Shown here one piece after another: positions 23,063-34,960 of a stretch of DNA of 64,000 nt. The stretch spans positions 36,435,452 to 36,499,451 of the forward strand of contig CM059972.1 of the NCBI GenBank assembly GCA_030490835.1. The letters are read 5' to 3'. Each line of letters begins with the position of its first letter. Within the stretch, counting starts at the first letter, position 1. The notes beneath the pieces are model-generated. The model was not told the DNA's origin. It saw only the letters and a program-made list of their open reading frames with translations, and searched no databases. A program made the translations under genes and the position numbers. Source of the stretch: Annona cherimola. Taxonomy: Eukaryota; Streptophyta; Magnoliopsida; Magnoliales; Annonaceae.

Positions 23063-25526
23063 AGATGGACCAAGCCAGATGGGAGCAAATTCAAGATCAA
23101 TGTTGATGACAGAAGGAACATCCATAAAAAATGTATGGGTTTTGCTGTGGTCATTTGTGGTGCCCCGAACCGGGGTGCCTAGAAGTCTTACTCCGGGACC
23201 GATTTTGATTGGTAAATGTGAGTCAGGATTGTTGCCCTGATCACACGGCGGGTACTTAATTGGATCTTATCCAAAAAAAAAAAATTCTTTCTTTTTCTTT
23301 CATCGCATAAGCATACTTATCGTCAATTAATCATATCACCTTTCATTGAATAATCATATCAGTACAATCATATTTGTAATATTTATAAAACATGATCCAA
23401 ATATGATCATCATATATTTGTCCCTTTGGATGCATACATAGAACCGCAAATAGATTTACAGGTCATTTCTACCTGGCATTCTTTATGATTCAGCTCCATA
23501 GCCTGTTTGTCATTTTGAAAACACATGTAAGTAATAATACTCAGTAAGCAAGCCTTTTTCTTTGGCAAGTAAACATTTTCCTTTCATTCAAATGCATTAG
23601 TCCCCATTTGATAGGAGACACTTGGTCATTACTCATTTATATGGATTTTTATCTATATATCCTTTAAAAATTCCATCCATATATCCTCATAAAATATAAA
23701 AATAAATCTCAATTTTTTCCAAAATCACGCTGTTCACTGTTCATAGTTACTGTTAATTCGAGGTTACTGTTCATGGGTTCCAAAAATTGACATTTTTCCA
23801 AAAATAAAAAATACCATGACATAGCTCTTAGTCAATATATCATGGAAAAATTCATGAATTTTGAATTCATCATCATTAACTTGGCTAAATAAATCATTTT
23901 CTCCATATACTAAAATTCATCATAATTTCACTTAAGCGTAATCCTTAAATCCGAAAATCATGAGATTAACATATCATCATTTCAACATCATAATTATCAT
24001 AAAAATTCATCCCAAATCACCATTTAGCAATATTGGTGCATTATTTGCACATTTTATATATGATTTTCCCGAATGCTCTATCTTCGCTCCAAATTTTTGA
24101 TGTTTTGGTATAATTCCACTTAGGCGTTATAACTTTACTTATTTTCTTATTATTAGGCATTATCTAAGCATATTTTATCCTACTTAACACCCAAAAAAAA
24201 TTTAGGAAGAATCCCCTTACCTGAAGTAAAAAAACTCTCCTCCTATTTGCCCTTTCTCTCTATAACCTTCTCTTTCTCTCTTAAAAATGAATTTTGGGGG
24301 TGGGAAAGGCTTGAATTTCTCAAGATTGAGCTGGAATGGGTGTGCCTTTGGACGTCCCATGCATCCCCCATTTATAGATGCTCATTTTTCATTAAATTAT
24401 AATTTACCCCCTTGCTCAAGGTATTAATTTCTAAATATTTTTTTCCAAATCCCATGCAATGTTTTGAGCTTTGTGCAGCCACCCTACAGCAGCTCACGCC
24501 CCCCCTCTAGCAGCCTATTTATTTATGATTTTTAATTTATTAAAATTAATTATTTTAAGCTAATTTAATCTCAACCGTTGATTCTTGATGAGGATGATTT
24601 TGGGCCATTGGATTTTGGCCAAAAAGTCTTCCCCCCTGCACGCCCCTGCCCTCCTTGCTGGTTTGCATTAATTATTTTTTTTAATTATTTAAATTTAATT
24701 AGAAAGTCAAAGGAAATTAATGAAAAAGGTGGGCTAACTTTTTAATCTCCACATGACGTTTCATCTTGACCCTTAATTCATGATTTTCATCACATCTTAC
24801 ACCATTCATCATGATCATCATAAATTTTTAACCATCCATAAATTTTTTTATCTAAATCCGACGTTCGGATTGCAATTTATGAAATTTTCTTTATTTTCTT
24901 TTTATTTTTCACTAAAATCCGAAATTTTCTTAAAATGTTAAAAAGTATTGCTATTTCGTCCTTTAGTGCATAAATCTCCTTTTTCGTCTTTTTGTGATTA
25001 GGTTAATCCAAGTGATTAACTCTTAATCACGTGTCTTAATCGTTGAGTTACTATTCACGTGTACTATTCACGTTCGCTATTCATCCGAATTTCATAAATA
25101 ATTATTTTAATCTTTATTCCCACATATTTTCATACTCATAAATGTATATTTTCCTAATATATTACCTAGGGTTTACAACCCTAAGGTTTTATACACGTGT
25201 CTCAGATCGGGTTTCACATCATTAGAGATTCCCAAGGCTTCTTTATTGGTGCCGAGGGATGGAATCGGGTTGGAATTTTGAAACCTTTGACAATGAAATC
25301 TATGGCAATGTGGTTGGGGGTGACATGGGCCTTAGAAACCCAACTCCTGCACCTGCAGATGGAGTCAAATTCTTTGATTCTTACTTATTTTTTGGTTAAT
25401 GAGCAAACTATTCTTGCTCCTGTGGGGACGATTATTTCACACAAGGTTATTTGCCTCACAGGCTCATTCTTTATCGTTCCACCATGTCATGAGATCGGGA
25501 AACTCTGTTGCTCATCTTTTTACTGA
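23063..25526 (+). pseudogene. LINE-type RNase H remnant, split by solo LTR F
   Basis: Reading from 23063 gives RWTKPDGSKFKINVDD ... MGFAVVI; the same frame resumes after the inserted LTR at 25224 with RDSQGFFIGAEGW and continues MKSMAMWLGVTWALE and MESNSLIL. This is the pattern of the RVT_3 RNase H-like domain at the end of plant non-LTR retrotransposons: a KxNVDG-like start, GGVIRD-like strand, AE-rich helix, ESDSL-like strand. Catalytic positions are eroded (NVDD for NVDG, MKSMA for the usual xAExxA, ESNS for ESDS), so it is decayed. It lies next to degraded 3' sequence with a run of A near 25706. Because it lacks the RT part, it could be a 5'-truncated LINE or a relic of a host RNase H-like gene. 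Confidence 0.65.
23156..25218 (-). mobile_element. Solo LTR F, 2.06 kb, same family as E
   Basis: Starts TGTGGTGCCCC and ends GGGTTTCACA, with exact 5-bp duplication TCATT (23151-23155 and 25219-25223). Compared with E it is inverted and much shorter. The conserved words CACACGGCGGGT and ACTCAGTAAGCAAGC (near 23190-23560) place it in the same LTR family. It lacks the hairpin array. No primer site or coding sequence is present, so this is a solo LTR. It sits exactly inside a readable RNase H frame. Confidence 0.88.
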
Positions 25527-25699
25527 TTTTGTGTCATGTTTTGTCTGAACAAGTATGGTGGGCTAACCCACCATATTTTCTTCAGGAAAAACTTTGTACA
25601 GATAGTTTTTTGGCAATGATATACCGTGATGGATTTATCCCTTCTGCCTCTGATACCCATCATTTTCGGAGGTCGAAGGGATAGACGTTGGTTCTTTCC

Positions 25700-26993
25700 A
25701 TAAAAAAATAAATAATATTATTAAATCCATGAAGAGACTTTAAACTAATTTTTAAAGTTTATGAAAGAGCTGGTAAACATTTATTTCATTTTTTCTAAAA
25801 TAAAATTTATTTCTTTAAACTATCACTTTTATATAGATAAAAAATTTGGAATCTTAAGTAATTTTAAACAAAATTCTAAAATAAAGTTTGTTATTTTTAT
25901 AATATAATTTTTATGCTAACTATATGAATGAATTTTTTCTATTAAAACATGTTGTTTTATTAAAATAAATAATAGTAAATATATGACATAAATGACCTAT
26001 TTCGTATGTTGTATTGTTATTAGGTGGTCTTTTAATTTTCAACTTCACTTAGAACGTAAGAAAAACAATAGAAGTAAGTAAGATAAATATATAAATATAT
26101 TATCTGATGAGATATGTTATGACCTTATGATTAATTTGGAAGTACTAGCAACATGAAAATCCTATTTGACATTCAGCTTATTATTTAAATTTTTAAAAAA
26201 TTCCTAATAAGCCATCAACATGGAATTGACGTATATAAATTTATGAAATATTTTCAAGTGATAAAATATTGTAAATATAAAAATATGATGTACAAATTCA
26301 TCTTCAATGTATGCTCATCTATTAGAGTTATTTTTGCCATTAGCTTCCACGATATGGAGAAGCTTGGAATTGAAAAATATCTAGAATCGTGATTTTTACA
26401 CAATTGCGATTTACAATCATAATTTTAAGACTCAGAAATACACATTTGGAAGTTATCAAATCCACGATTCGATAGAAAAAAGCGTGCTAGTAGCGCAGAA
26501 ACGCTAGCCCAAACAGTGCCTTAATTCATATATCAAATCTTTACACTTTATAATACTTTTGCATATTCATTTTTAATTTTTTAAAAGCCACCAATTTCAA
26601 GAGCATTTAACTGTTATCACCCCTTTCAAAACTTTATTTTAAAAAACATAAATAAATATATTAAATTAATGTAAAATAGCAAAACTTTGTATATAGATTA
26701 AATACACTTAGGAAAATATTTTATATGAAAACAAATTCCGTGAAAATTTTGCCATTTATAAAAATATTACACAAATGTTGTATTTTAGATGTTCTGTCTA
26801 CTCCATTCACCGCAACTCCTCGCAGTAAAAAATATCATGCTTTGTTTCTTCCTTATTGCCCAAATACGTCTCACAACAGTTGGTGTTGGGCCTGAATTCC
26901 TTGAAGTGCATTCACATTGAATTTCAGTTTTACATAAAGTCTAACATAAATTTTTTATCAATTGAATCGGTTGTAACTTAATAAAAAAATTCT
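25700..26993. other. AT-rich non-coding stretch
   Basis: No gene or complete element is seen. 26440-26520 is slightly GC-richer and ends CCCAAACAGTGCC, which could be one end of a small DNA transposon, but I found no partner end. Confidence 0.5.
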
Positions 26994-27815
26994 CATCGTG
27001 TGGCACCCCCAACCCGAGGCGTCACAATCGTAAGTCTTACTCCAAGATCGTTATCAATTGGTAAATGTGAAAAAGGATTGTTGCCTTGATCACGCGACGG
27101 GTTCTTAATTGGATCCCGTTCAAAATTTTTTTTTGTTTCATTCCTTTATCCATCATTATTTCGTTTCTTTGTATTTCACTTCATTCATCTTATAAGCAAC
27201 GATACACTTGCAATTCGTTGCACATAGCATTTTAAAATACTACTTGATTCTCTTCCTTATATATTTTTTCATAAACTCATCATGTGACAGTTATCATCAA
27301 CTGTACATATCATTCATAAAATTTCCGTCTTGTTCTCTTACATCCTTGGTTTTATCAACCTGGCCATGTCATAGCCATATAAAATTCATTCATTATCAAA
27401 TATTCAACACCTATACTTGTATACATACATTCAACCATCAGTTCACATAGAACTTAGAACTTTTAATAAGTTCACATACATTGTCATATCTCAAAAATTC
27501 CAATTATACCATTCCATACACATAGCTAATCATTTAGCACACACATGAATGCATCTCATACCTTTCCTCAAATGCTCAGGTTCTCCACCTCTTGAGTTTT
27601 CCTGTACCTGTCTAAGGTTTGGAAAAACAAAACGTGAGTGATAACTCAATAAGCAAGTATTTTTCATTTTCATATGAATGCATTTCTCGTCATTCGGTAG
27701 GAGACACATATTAAGCGATCAACTACCAACTGGAAGAAACCTTTCATAAAAACCTTTCATTTAAATCATTCATAAAACATTTCATATAAACCCTTTATAA
27801 AACCTTTTTTCGTGA

Positions 27816-28225
27816 GGACATTTATATGTCCTAAACGTTGTCATATGAACATTTAATCATGAGGACAAGTGTATGTCCTAACACATTTTCACATAAATCT
27901 TTGTTTATGAGGACAATCTTATATTTTAAAACATTGTCACATAAATCTTTATTCATGAGGACAATCTTATGTCCTATAACATTTTCATATAAACCTCTTC
28001 ATTCATAAGAACAATTTTATGTCCTAAACCATTTTCATATAAACCTCTTTATATAAGGACAATTGTATGTCCTCAAACAATTTTTTATAAATCCTTTTTC
28101 ATATCCTAATTTTTTAGGCTTTTCAAAAACAACGTATATGCATATAAACCTTTTTATCGGTGGACATTGTTACGTCCTAAAATATCCTTAAATAAACATG
28201 ATTTCTTATGGACATCATCATGTCC
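27816..28225 (-). repeat. Hairpin array in LTR copy I
   Basis: Dyads GGACAT-N4-ATGTCC or close variants occur at 27816, 27863, 27911 (degenerate), 27959, 28009, 28057, 28162 and 28210, spaced mostly 47-50 bp. 27816-27831 and 28210-28225 pair perfectly. It is the inverted counterpart of the array in E at 18239-18651. Confidence 0.85.
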
Positions 28226-28297
28226 AAAATTATTGTCATGTCCCCATTTTGAGCTTCTACCAAAACTTGCTTGATTGGATGGGCATTTTTGAACTTT

Positions 28298-29713
28298 AAC
28301 TTGCTCGATTGGATGGGCATTTTTGAACTTTAAATCAGTTGGAGGTTTATAAGAATCATTACCTTCACTTATTTCTTCCTCCATGAGATTTTCTGGCTTG
28401 AGCTCGAGTTCCTTTGGTTGTTCTTTGCCTTTTGTCTCATCTGCATCACTTAGTTCATCCTCCTTTCTCGGAGTTTGGTTAATTTCATCAAATACAACGT
28501 GTATGGATTCTTCAACAACTTGGTTTCGTTTATTGAAAACTCTATATGCTTTGCTATTTGATGAATATCCAAGGAATATAGCCTCATCACTTTTAGCATC
28601 TAACTTTCCCAAGTTAGTTTTTCCATTGTTCAAAACATAACACGTACATCCAAAAGCATGAAAATAAGAGATATTTGGTTTTCTTCCTTTCCATAGTTCG
28701 TATGGGGTCTTTTTCAAGATTGCTCGAATGGTGACACGGTTCAATACATGACAAGCTGTACTTACAGCTTCACCCCAAAATTTCTTAGATAGATTGCTCT
28801 CATTTAGCATAGTTCTAGCCATCTCTTGTATAGTTCTATTTTTCCTTTCTACTACTCCATTTTGTTGTGGAGTTCTTGGTGCAGAAAATGTGTGGTGAAT
28901 TCCTTTTTCATTGCAAAATTCCATGAATCGTTTGTTTTCGAATTCGCCACCATGATCGCTTCTTATGGTCACAATAGTACTTTGTTTTTTATTTTGCACC
29001 AAATTTACAAAAGTTGCAAACATAGAGAAGACTTCATCTTTACTAGCTAAGAGAATTATCCATGTGAATCTTGAAAAATCATCAACTATGACAAATACAT
29101 ATTTCTTTCCACCAATGGTTAGAATGTCGGATGACCCGTATAGATCCATGTGTAGCAATTCAAGTGGCTTGGTGGTGGAAATTTCCTTTTTGGTAGAGAA
29201 AGGCATCTTGGGTTGTTTTGATAATTGACATGCCTTACAAATCTTGTCCTTGTCATATTTCAATCTTGGTAATCCTTCTACCAAACTCTTTTTCAATGGG
29301 GTCTTTATGTTTCCCATGTTTATATGTCCAAGCCTTTTATGCCAAACCCATGGATCATTATCAATGGCCATTAGACATTGACCATTCAATTCATCAAGTG
29401 AAAGCAAATATACATTTCCATGTCTTTTACCACTAAACATGATATGCTCTCCATCAAATACATTACATATAGATGATTCAAACACAACTTTGTATCCTTT
29501 ATCACATAATTGGCTAATGCTCATTAAATTGTGTTTGAGTCCTTCAACAAACAAAACATCTTCCATGCATGCATTTGAAATATTACATATATTTCCTTTA
29601 CCTTTAATTTTACCTTTTTCATTATTACCAAAGGCAACCATTCCATCGTTGCAAGGCTTAAGTTTATGAAATAAGCTTCTTTCACCGGTCATATGCCTTG
29701 AGCAACCGCTATC
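28298..29713 (-). pseudogene. pol: Element B pol, truncated after integrase
   Basis: Open from the Met before DSGCSRHM (29713) through the HHCC zinc site, the integrase core ([21 protein letters not shown]) and the linker before RT, ending near residue 470 of the family's roughly 1,008. No stop interrupts this part. The frame then runs through the 34-bp duplication into LTR I and terminates at 28154, giving a chimeric tail of no likely function. RT and RNase H are absent. Upstream, the frame stays open to an ATG at 29794 that overlaps the end of gag. Confidence 0.9.
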
Positions 29714-29775
29714 CATGAACCATTCATTATTTGCCTTTGCCTTAAAACATGTCTGAAAAAATAAGCAAGTAAATC

Positions 29776-31576
29776 TTATCTCCTTTGTACCCATTTTATG
29801 GGTCCATTTGGGTTAGTAATATATATTAATCTTTGTTGTTCTAACTTGGAAAGCCCAAATCTTGTGTTCCTTGGAACCCAAACTAATTTTGCACCACGGT
29901 CATATAATTTCTTAAAATTACATTTGTAAGTTTTATGACCCAATTTATTGCAGAAATTACAAGCCATAGGTAATCTTGGAGTAGGCCTCCAAGTATGCAA
30001 TGGTTCAATAGTTGGTCTTCTAATCCACTTAAAATTTTTCTTTTGTGGCTTGTATATAGATGTAGTTTTAGTTTGATATTTCTCAAGTATTTACACATTT
30101 GATTTGCTACTTTCTCCTTGCTCAAATGTATGATATCCAAGACCTCTTTTATGTGTTTGGGAGGTCATATTCAGAAATATTTTAACATTTTCTCCTGGAT
30201 TAGAGAACTTAGCTAATGATTCATTTAATGATTCGTTCTCCTTTTTCAGCATATCATTTTCTTCTTTTATTTTGTATAATTTCTCTGCAAGTTTACCATT
30301 TGCAATTATTACTGCATCACATTGTTTCTTCTTAATTGTAAACTTGCTTCCTAATTTCTTCATTTCTTCATACAATGAATCTTATGCAGTTTGAAGTTCT
30401 TCTAATTCAGTACATTTGAGGCAATCTTGAAAAGAAGAATAACTTGACTTAGAATGGGAGAGTTTGGAACTTACCTCTTCATTACTTGTGCATTTTTTTG
30501 AGGTAGTTTGTTCTTCTTGCTCGATTTGTGCCATGCAGCAGATTCTTGCGCATTCTTCTACTTCGATTTCATCGGTTGAGGAGTTACTCGTTGTAGATTC
30601 CTCGTCATTCACGTACATGCTTCTTCCTTTGTATCTTTGGAATCTCTTATTGTCCCCTCGATCTTTTCTTTGTTCTTTTACTTTGCTTTCTTCGGGAGTT
30701 GGACATTGAGCTTGCATATGTCCCGAACCGCCGCATCGATAGCATTTGGTTGATTCTTTCTTCTTTTCTCTGGGAGTTCTATCCTTGAAGCTTCTGAAAT
30801 TTTTGCCTTTCCTCACAAATTTTCTGAAACGTTTTGTGAGTAGGGCGATTTCGTCGTCGTTTTGAGAAGAAGAGGAGTCATCTGTCTTGCGCGGCTTTCA
30901 AAGCAATTGCTCTTTTGCCCCTGTGTTGATCTTCATTTCTTCTCTTGATTAGCTCATGTGACATGAGTGAGCTAATTAAGTCTTCAAGCTTTAGAGTGTT
31001 AAGGTCCTTGGCTTCTTCTATTGCAGTGATCTTTGGAGTCCATGATTCGGGTAGAGCTCTTAAGATCTTCATGACCTGCTCAGATTCAGATATAGCCTTT
31101 CCGAGACCTTTTAGAGCATTAGTAATTTTAGAGAATCTAGCAAACATTTCAGAGATGTTTTCTCTATCTAGCATTCTAAAGTTTTCCAGTTCTCCAATCA
31201 AAATATTTCTTCTCGTCCCTTGGACTTGAGAAGTTCCTTCATAGATAGAGGTTAGCGTATCCCATATTTCTTTGGAGGTTAAGCAAGAGGATACTCTATC
31301 ATATTCAGAAGCAGTAAGAGCACAAAATAAAGAGTTCATAGCTTTGGCGTTGCTCTTAACAATTCTTACTTCCTCATCGGTCCATTTGGAAACTCTTTCA
31401 TCGGTAGGCAAGGTTACTCCATCTTGGATAGCAATCCAAGAATCCATGTCGGTAGCCATGATGAGTTGCTTCATACGAAGCTTCCAATATCCAAAATTGC
31501 TCCCATCAAACAACGGTGGCCTTGTAAAGGATTGGCCTTCAGCAAATGCGGAAACGGAAGTAGATTGGGATGCCAT
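29776..31576 (-). pseudogene. gag: Element B gag, frameshift and two stops
   Basis: Starts at the conserved MASQST (31576). The N-terminal domain is open to about 30880, where two bases are missing compared with C, shifting the frame. The rest is readable in the shifted frame: knuckle CYRCGGSGHMQAQC, TAA at 30382-30384, coiled-coil-like stretch, TAA at 30091-30093, then an intact second knuckle CNFCNKLGHKTYKC and the terminal WVQRR. It keeps the C-terminal third that element C has lost. Confidence 0.88.
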
Positions 31577-31610
31577 ATTAATAAGATCTCTTTGGTAAAC
31601 TCAAAGAACC

Positions 31611-31622
31611 GCTCTGATACCA
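31611..31622 (-). other. Element B primer-binding site
   Basis: Element-sense TGGTATCAGAGC, two bases downstream of the 5' LTR; complementary to initiator tRNA-Met. Confidence 0.95.
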
Positions 31623-31624
31623 CT

Positions 31625-34600
31625 TGTTGGTCCCGAGTTAATGGAAAAACCCAAGAGGGGAGGGGTGAATTGTGTTTTTAAAAATTTGTAACTTAAACAG
31701 AAACTTAACCCCGGATTAATCCAGTCCCCTTAATGAAGAATCGAAATGGAAAGCAATATAATGTAGAGAGCAAATAAATAAATCAAACACACAAGATTTT
31801 TATAGTGGTTCGGGCAACCTCCCTACTCCACTCTTCCAAGCTCACACTCCTTGTGACTTGGGTTCCACTATTGTATTCTCTCAATACAATTAGAGTCACT
31901 GCTCTCTTCTAGATTCTAGCTCTAGGGGGCATATAACACACTGCTCAAGTAGGTGATGAGTCACACTCCAATCACACACTACTTAGCATACACTTGATCC
32001 TAGTTCCTCAAACTAGATCAAGTTCAATCACAAATAAATGAAACAACAAAGAAATCTACACTTTACAGATGTGTAGCAACAATTAGGCGCAGAGAAGAAC
32101 TTGAAGAGTTGGCTTTGAAGATTCTGAAATGAAGCTCTTGCAGTTTGAAGTAGAGTTCTTCTTCTTTGAGTGGCTTGATCTCTTTTGAGCTCTTGAATGT
32201 AGTAGTTAAGCACACTTAATGATTCTCAGCTACTTCCCTTGTCCACCATGAATGCTATTTATAATTTTGGAGGGAATCCGAACGTTAGGGGGTAGGTGGC
32301 GCGCATTTAATGCGCCAACGTTCGAATAAATTCCGACCGTTGCGACCCAAGTCGCATGTGGAGTCGACTTGGCCTGCGACTTGGCTTCCAAGTCGCACCT
32401 GGAGTCGACCTCGTGTGCGACTCCAGTTCTTCAGATTTCCAAGTCCAAGTCTGGGTCAACTTGGCCTTCAGTCTTCAACTCAAGTCGATCCTGGAGTCGA
32501 CTTGGGTTGCGACTTGGCGTGGTCTTTTGCAAAAACCCCTTGATCTTCTTGAACTGGCTTGAACTTTGTAAAATTGGTCTTCATGACTTGGGTATTGCTT
32601 CATTTGAAATAAGCTTGAAGATTAGCTTTGGACTTGATAGACTTGATTTGAACTTTGAATATGAATCTTAACTTTTGATCTTCAAGAAACTTCAGTTGCT
32701 CTTTGAGAATGAACTTTGCATCTTATTTGGATTTGATAAAGTCCAAATGGATCCTTGGAATAAGCTTGAAACTTCAATCTTCAAGTCTGAATTCCTCAAG
32801 TCGAAGTTGGAGTCGACCTCGTCTGCGACTTCGCCCAAGTCGCACCTGGAGTCGACTTCGCCTGCGACTTCGTCATGTTCGTTTCCACTTTTTCAACTCT
32901 GGATGCTTGAAGTCGATGCTGGAGTCGACTTCGTCTGCGACTTGGTTTCCTAAGTCGCACCTGGAGTCCACTTGGCCTGCGACTTCACTTGCTTGTTTTC
33001 TATTTTCAAAGCTATCCACCTTTTGCCATTTGAAGTCGCTTGTGAAGTCGACTTAGGTATCGACTTGTGAGGACCAGGTATTTTATTCTATTTTTATTAT
33101 AACTTTTCTCTATTTATGAGGTAACTTATGAACATGCTAGTAAGAATTTTACGATATTAATGGATACATAACATACATGGACACGACATTTAGGAGATGT
33201 ATAGTGCATATGTGCATGTATGATTAGCGTTCCATTGATGGGCACTATGACTATTGTTTCCCTCGCAGAGTAGGTACGGGGTTCGACCTGCCCGGTCAGG
33301 TCGCGGGGGTCAAGGGGGCAGCGCCCCCGAAGAAAATTTTAATTATTAAGTCGTATGAGTGGGAGAGTAAATTACTAATTGCAATTAGACCCGATCCATG
33401 TTCCGACCCGACCCGATAGGGATTCAGTAATAAAGGAAGCCCGCGCGCGCTAGGGTTCATTTTTTTCATCCCGCACCCGGCTATCTTCCTTCTTCTTCTC
33501 TTTCCGTTCTCTGCGTCTTCTCTTCTTTCCCCACCATTCAGTTCGGGGTAGCCACGGATTCATTCAAGGAAGCTCTACCGACTGTTTGAGGATCATCGAC
33601 TCGAATCGTGGAAGTTCCGAATCTCTCCGTCTAAGTCTGGAGCACTGTTTTTGGGGGAAATTTCGATTCAAGTAAGTAGATGTCGCCCCTTCTCGATTTA
33701 GTGATGAAATTTTATGTTAAACGTGATGCGAGGCTAGAGGGAATGTATGGCTTCTAACGACTCCATGGTATTAGGCGTAGAGTTCATAACAGTTAGGGTT
33801 CATGGTGAATTTACTTTGAATGCGTGATTTCTATGATGTAAAAGACTTCTTAGCAGTTGTTATATTGTTGGAATGTGACGTGAATTGATTTGCCCCAATT
33901 GAGAGTATGAATTGAAGGTTCTTTCATTTCGCATCTATCATGTGTTTGATAAAATGCTTGTGTGACAGATCTATGTGTTGAATCTGAATTGTGTTGATGT
34001 TGTATGCGTGGTTTGCGATGTGTTTCATTGTCTGTTATGTATGATGCGTTATCTCAAATAGTTGGTTGTAAGGGTTGTTCATGGCCCCTGATTGACATGA
34101 GGAGAGGGTTGTTCATGGCCCTTGATGGACATGAGTAGATGATTGGTCGTTTTGTTCAATCTGTGTGTATGGTTATATGCATACGATCTTGGGAGTGGGT
34201 ATTGGATCCATGTGTATTAGCTTCATCACTATATGAGCATCTATCATTATGCTTATTTCCATTTTGTGCTAACCACTATCTACTTACTGGGTCTATTTAG
34301 ACTCATATCATTTGTTATTGTGCTTTTAGATCGCAGGTCAGAAGGGAAACTTAAGGATGGAACAAGTTGAAGATCAAACATGAGAGACCCTAGCACAATA
34401 TGTTGATTTCAGTTCTTTTAAACTTGTGCTCTTTTTGATAATGATATATGTAGACAATTACTTAGGCGGATTCGCTTTGACAACTATAATGTATTTGGTA
34501 TTTCAGATTGGATTGTAATCCTTGTTGATGCACATATGCATGACTATTATATCTGTTTGATGTGTAAGGAAAATATTTAATGATTTCCTTCTATATGAAT

Positions 34601-34960
34601 GTTCTTATTATATGAAGATGCAAGTATATAAAATGGATTGAATGTTACAGATGGAAATGTTATGAATATCAGGTCATGTATTCCATATTACCCTTGTATG
34701 TTATGCGGAGATGCTGCCTAATTTTTCTTAGATTGTGTAGCTCCATTGATTAGTTATTGAGTATTTTTATGAATGGGGCGTTACACGACTTCACCCCAAG
34801 TCGAAGTCCAAGTCGACTTGGTAATCGACTTGACTTCTTTGTTTTCCTTAAACACTTGGCAAACTCATTAGTACACTTTATATACTCAAATTAGTCTTTG
34901 TTTAATCATCAAAACTTATGCTTTGGTCAATTTATTTTGTTTGGAACATTGTTTCCAACA
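31625..34960 (-). repeat. Element B 5' LTR, interrupted by solo LTR K1
   Basis: Begins TGTTGGTCCC and ends TTTCCAACA. Removing K1 and one copy of its duplication leaves about 1,611 bp. GTCGAC arrays are at 32345-32515 and 32810-33065, the last continuing after K1 at 34786-34830. The K1 insertion thus lies inside the distal palindrome block, and its duplication CGACT is part of a GTCGACT motif. Confidence 0.9.
33066..34785 (+). mobile_element. Solo LTR K1, 1.72 kb
   Basis: TGTGAGGACCAGG ... GGGGCGTTACA with exact duplication CGACT (33061-33065 and 34786-34790). It contains GGGGGCAGCGCCCCC (33314-33328), a GC-rich hairpin, and a CT-rich stretch (33480-33535) after AATAAAGG. TTACTGGGTCTATTTAGACTC lies near the end, placed like GCTTACTGAG in E, so plus orientation is likely. 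A 40-bp-type repeat (GGGTTGTTCATGGCCC) is present twice near 34075-34135. No coding sequence. Probably gypsy; the family is not proven. Confidence 0.85.

Larger units (their letters stand above)
28298..34960 (-). mobile_element. Copia element B, truncated, with one LTR
   Basis: Keeps its 5' LTR (31625-34960, interrupted by K1), primer site, gag and the first half of pol, then ends abruptly at 28298 inside pol. The rest of pol, polypurine tract and 3' LTR are missing. At the break a 34-bp stretch of pol is duplicated (28264-28297), followed directly by LTR I. The right border is followed by GGTGA at 34961, but no matching duplication exists on the left, so a deletion removed that side. Sequence is closest to element C (shared [20 protein letters not shown] spacer). 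Confidence 0.88.

Noticed and set aside
26340..26520. Possible DNA transposon end CCCAAACAGTGCC
   Set aside because: No inverted partner or target duplication was found nearby.
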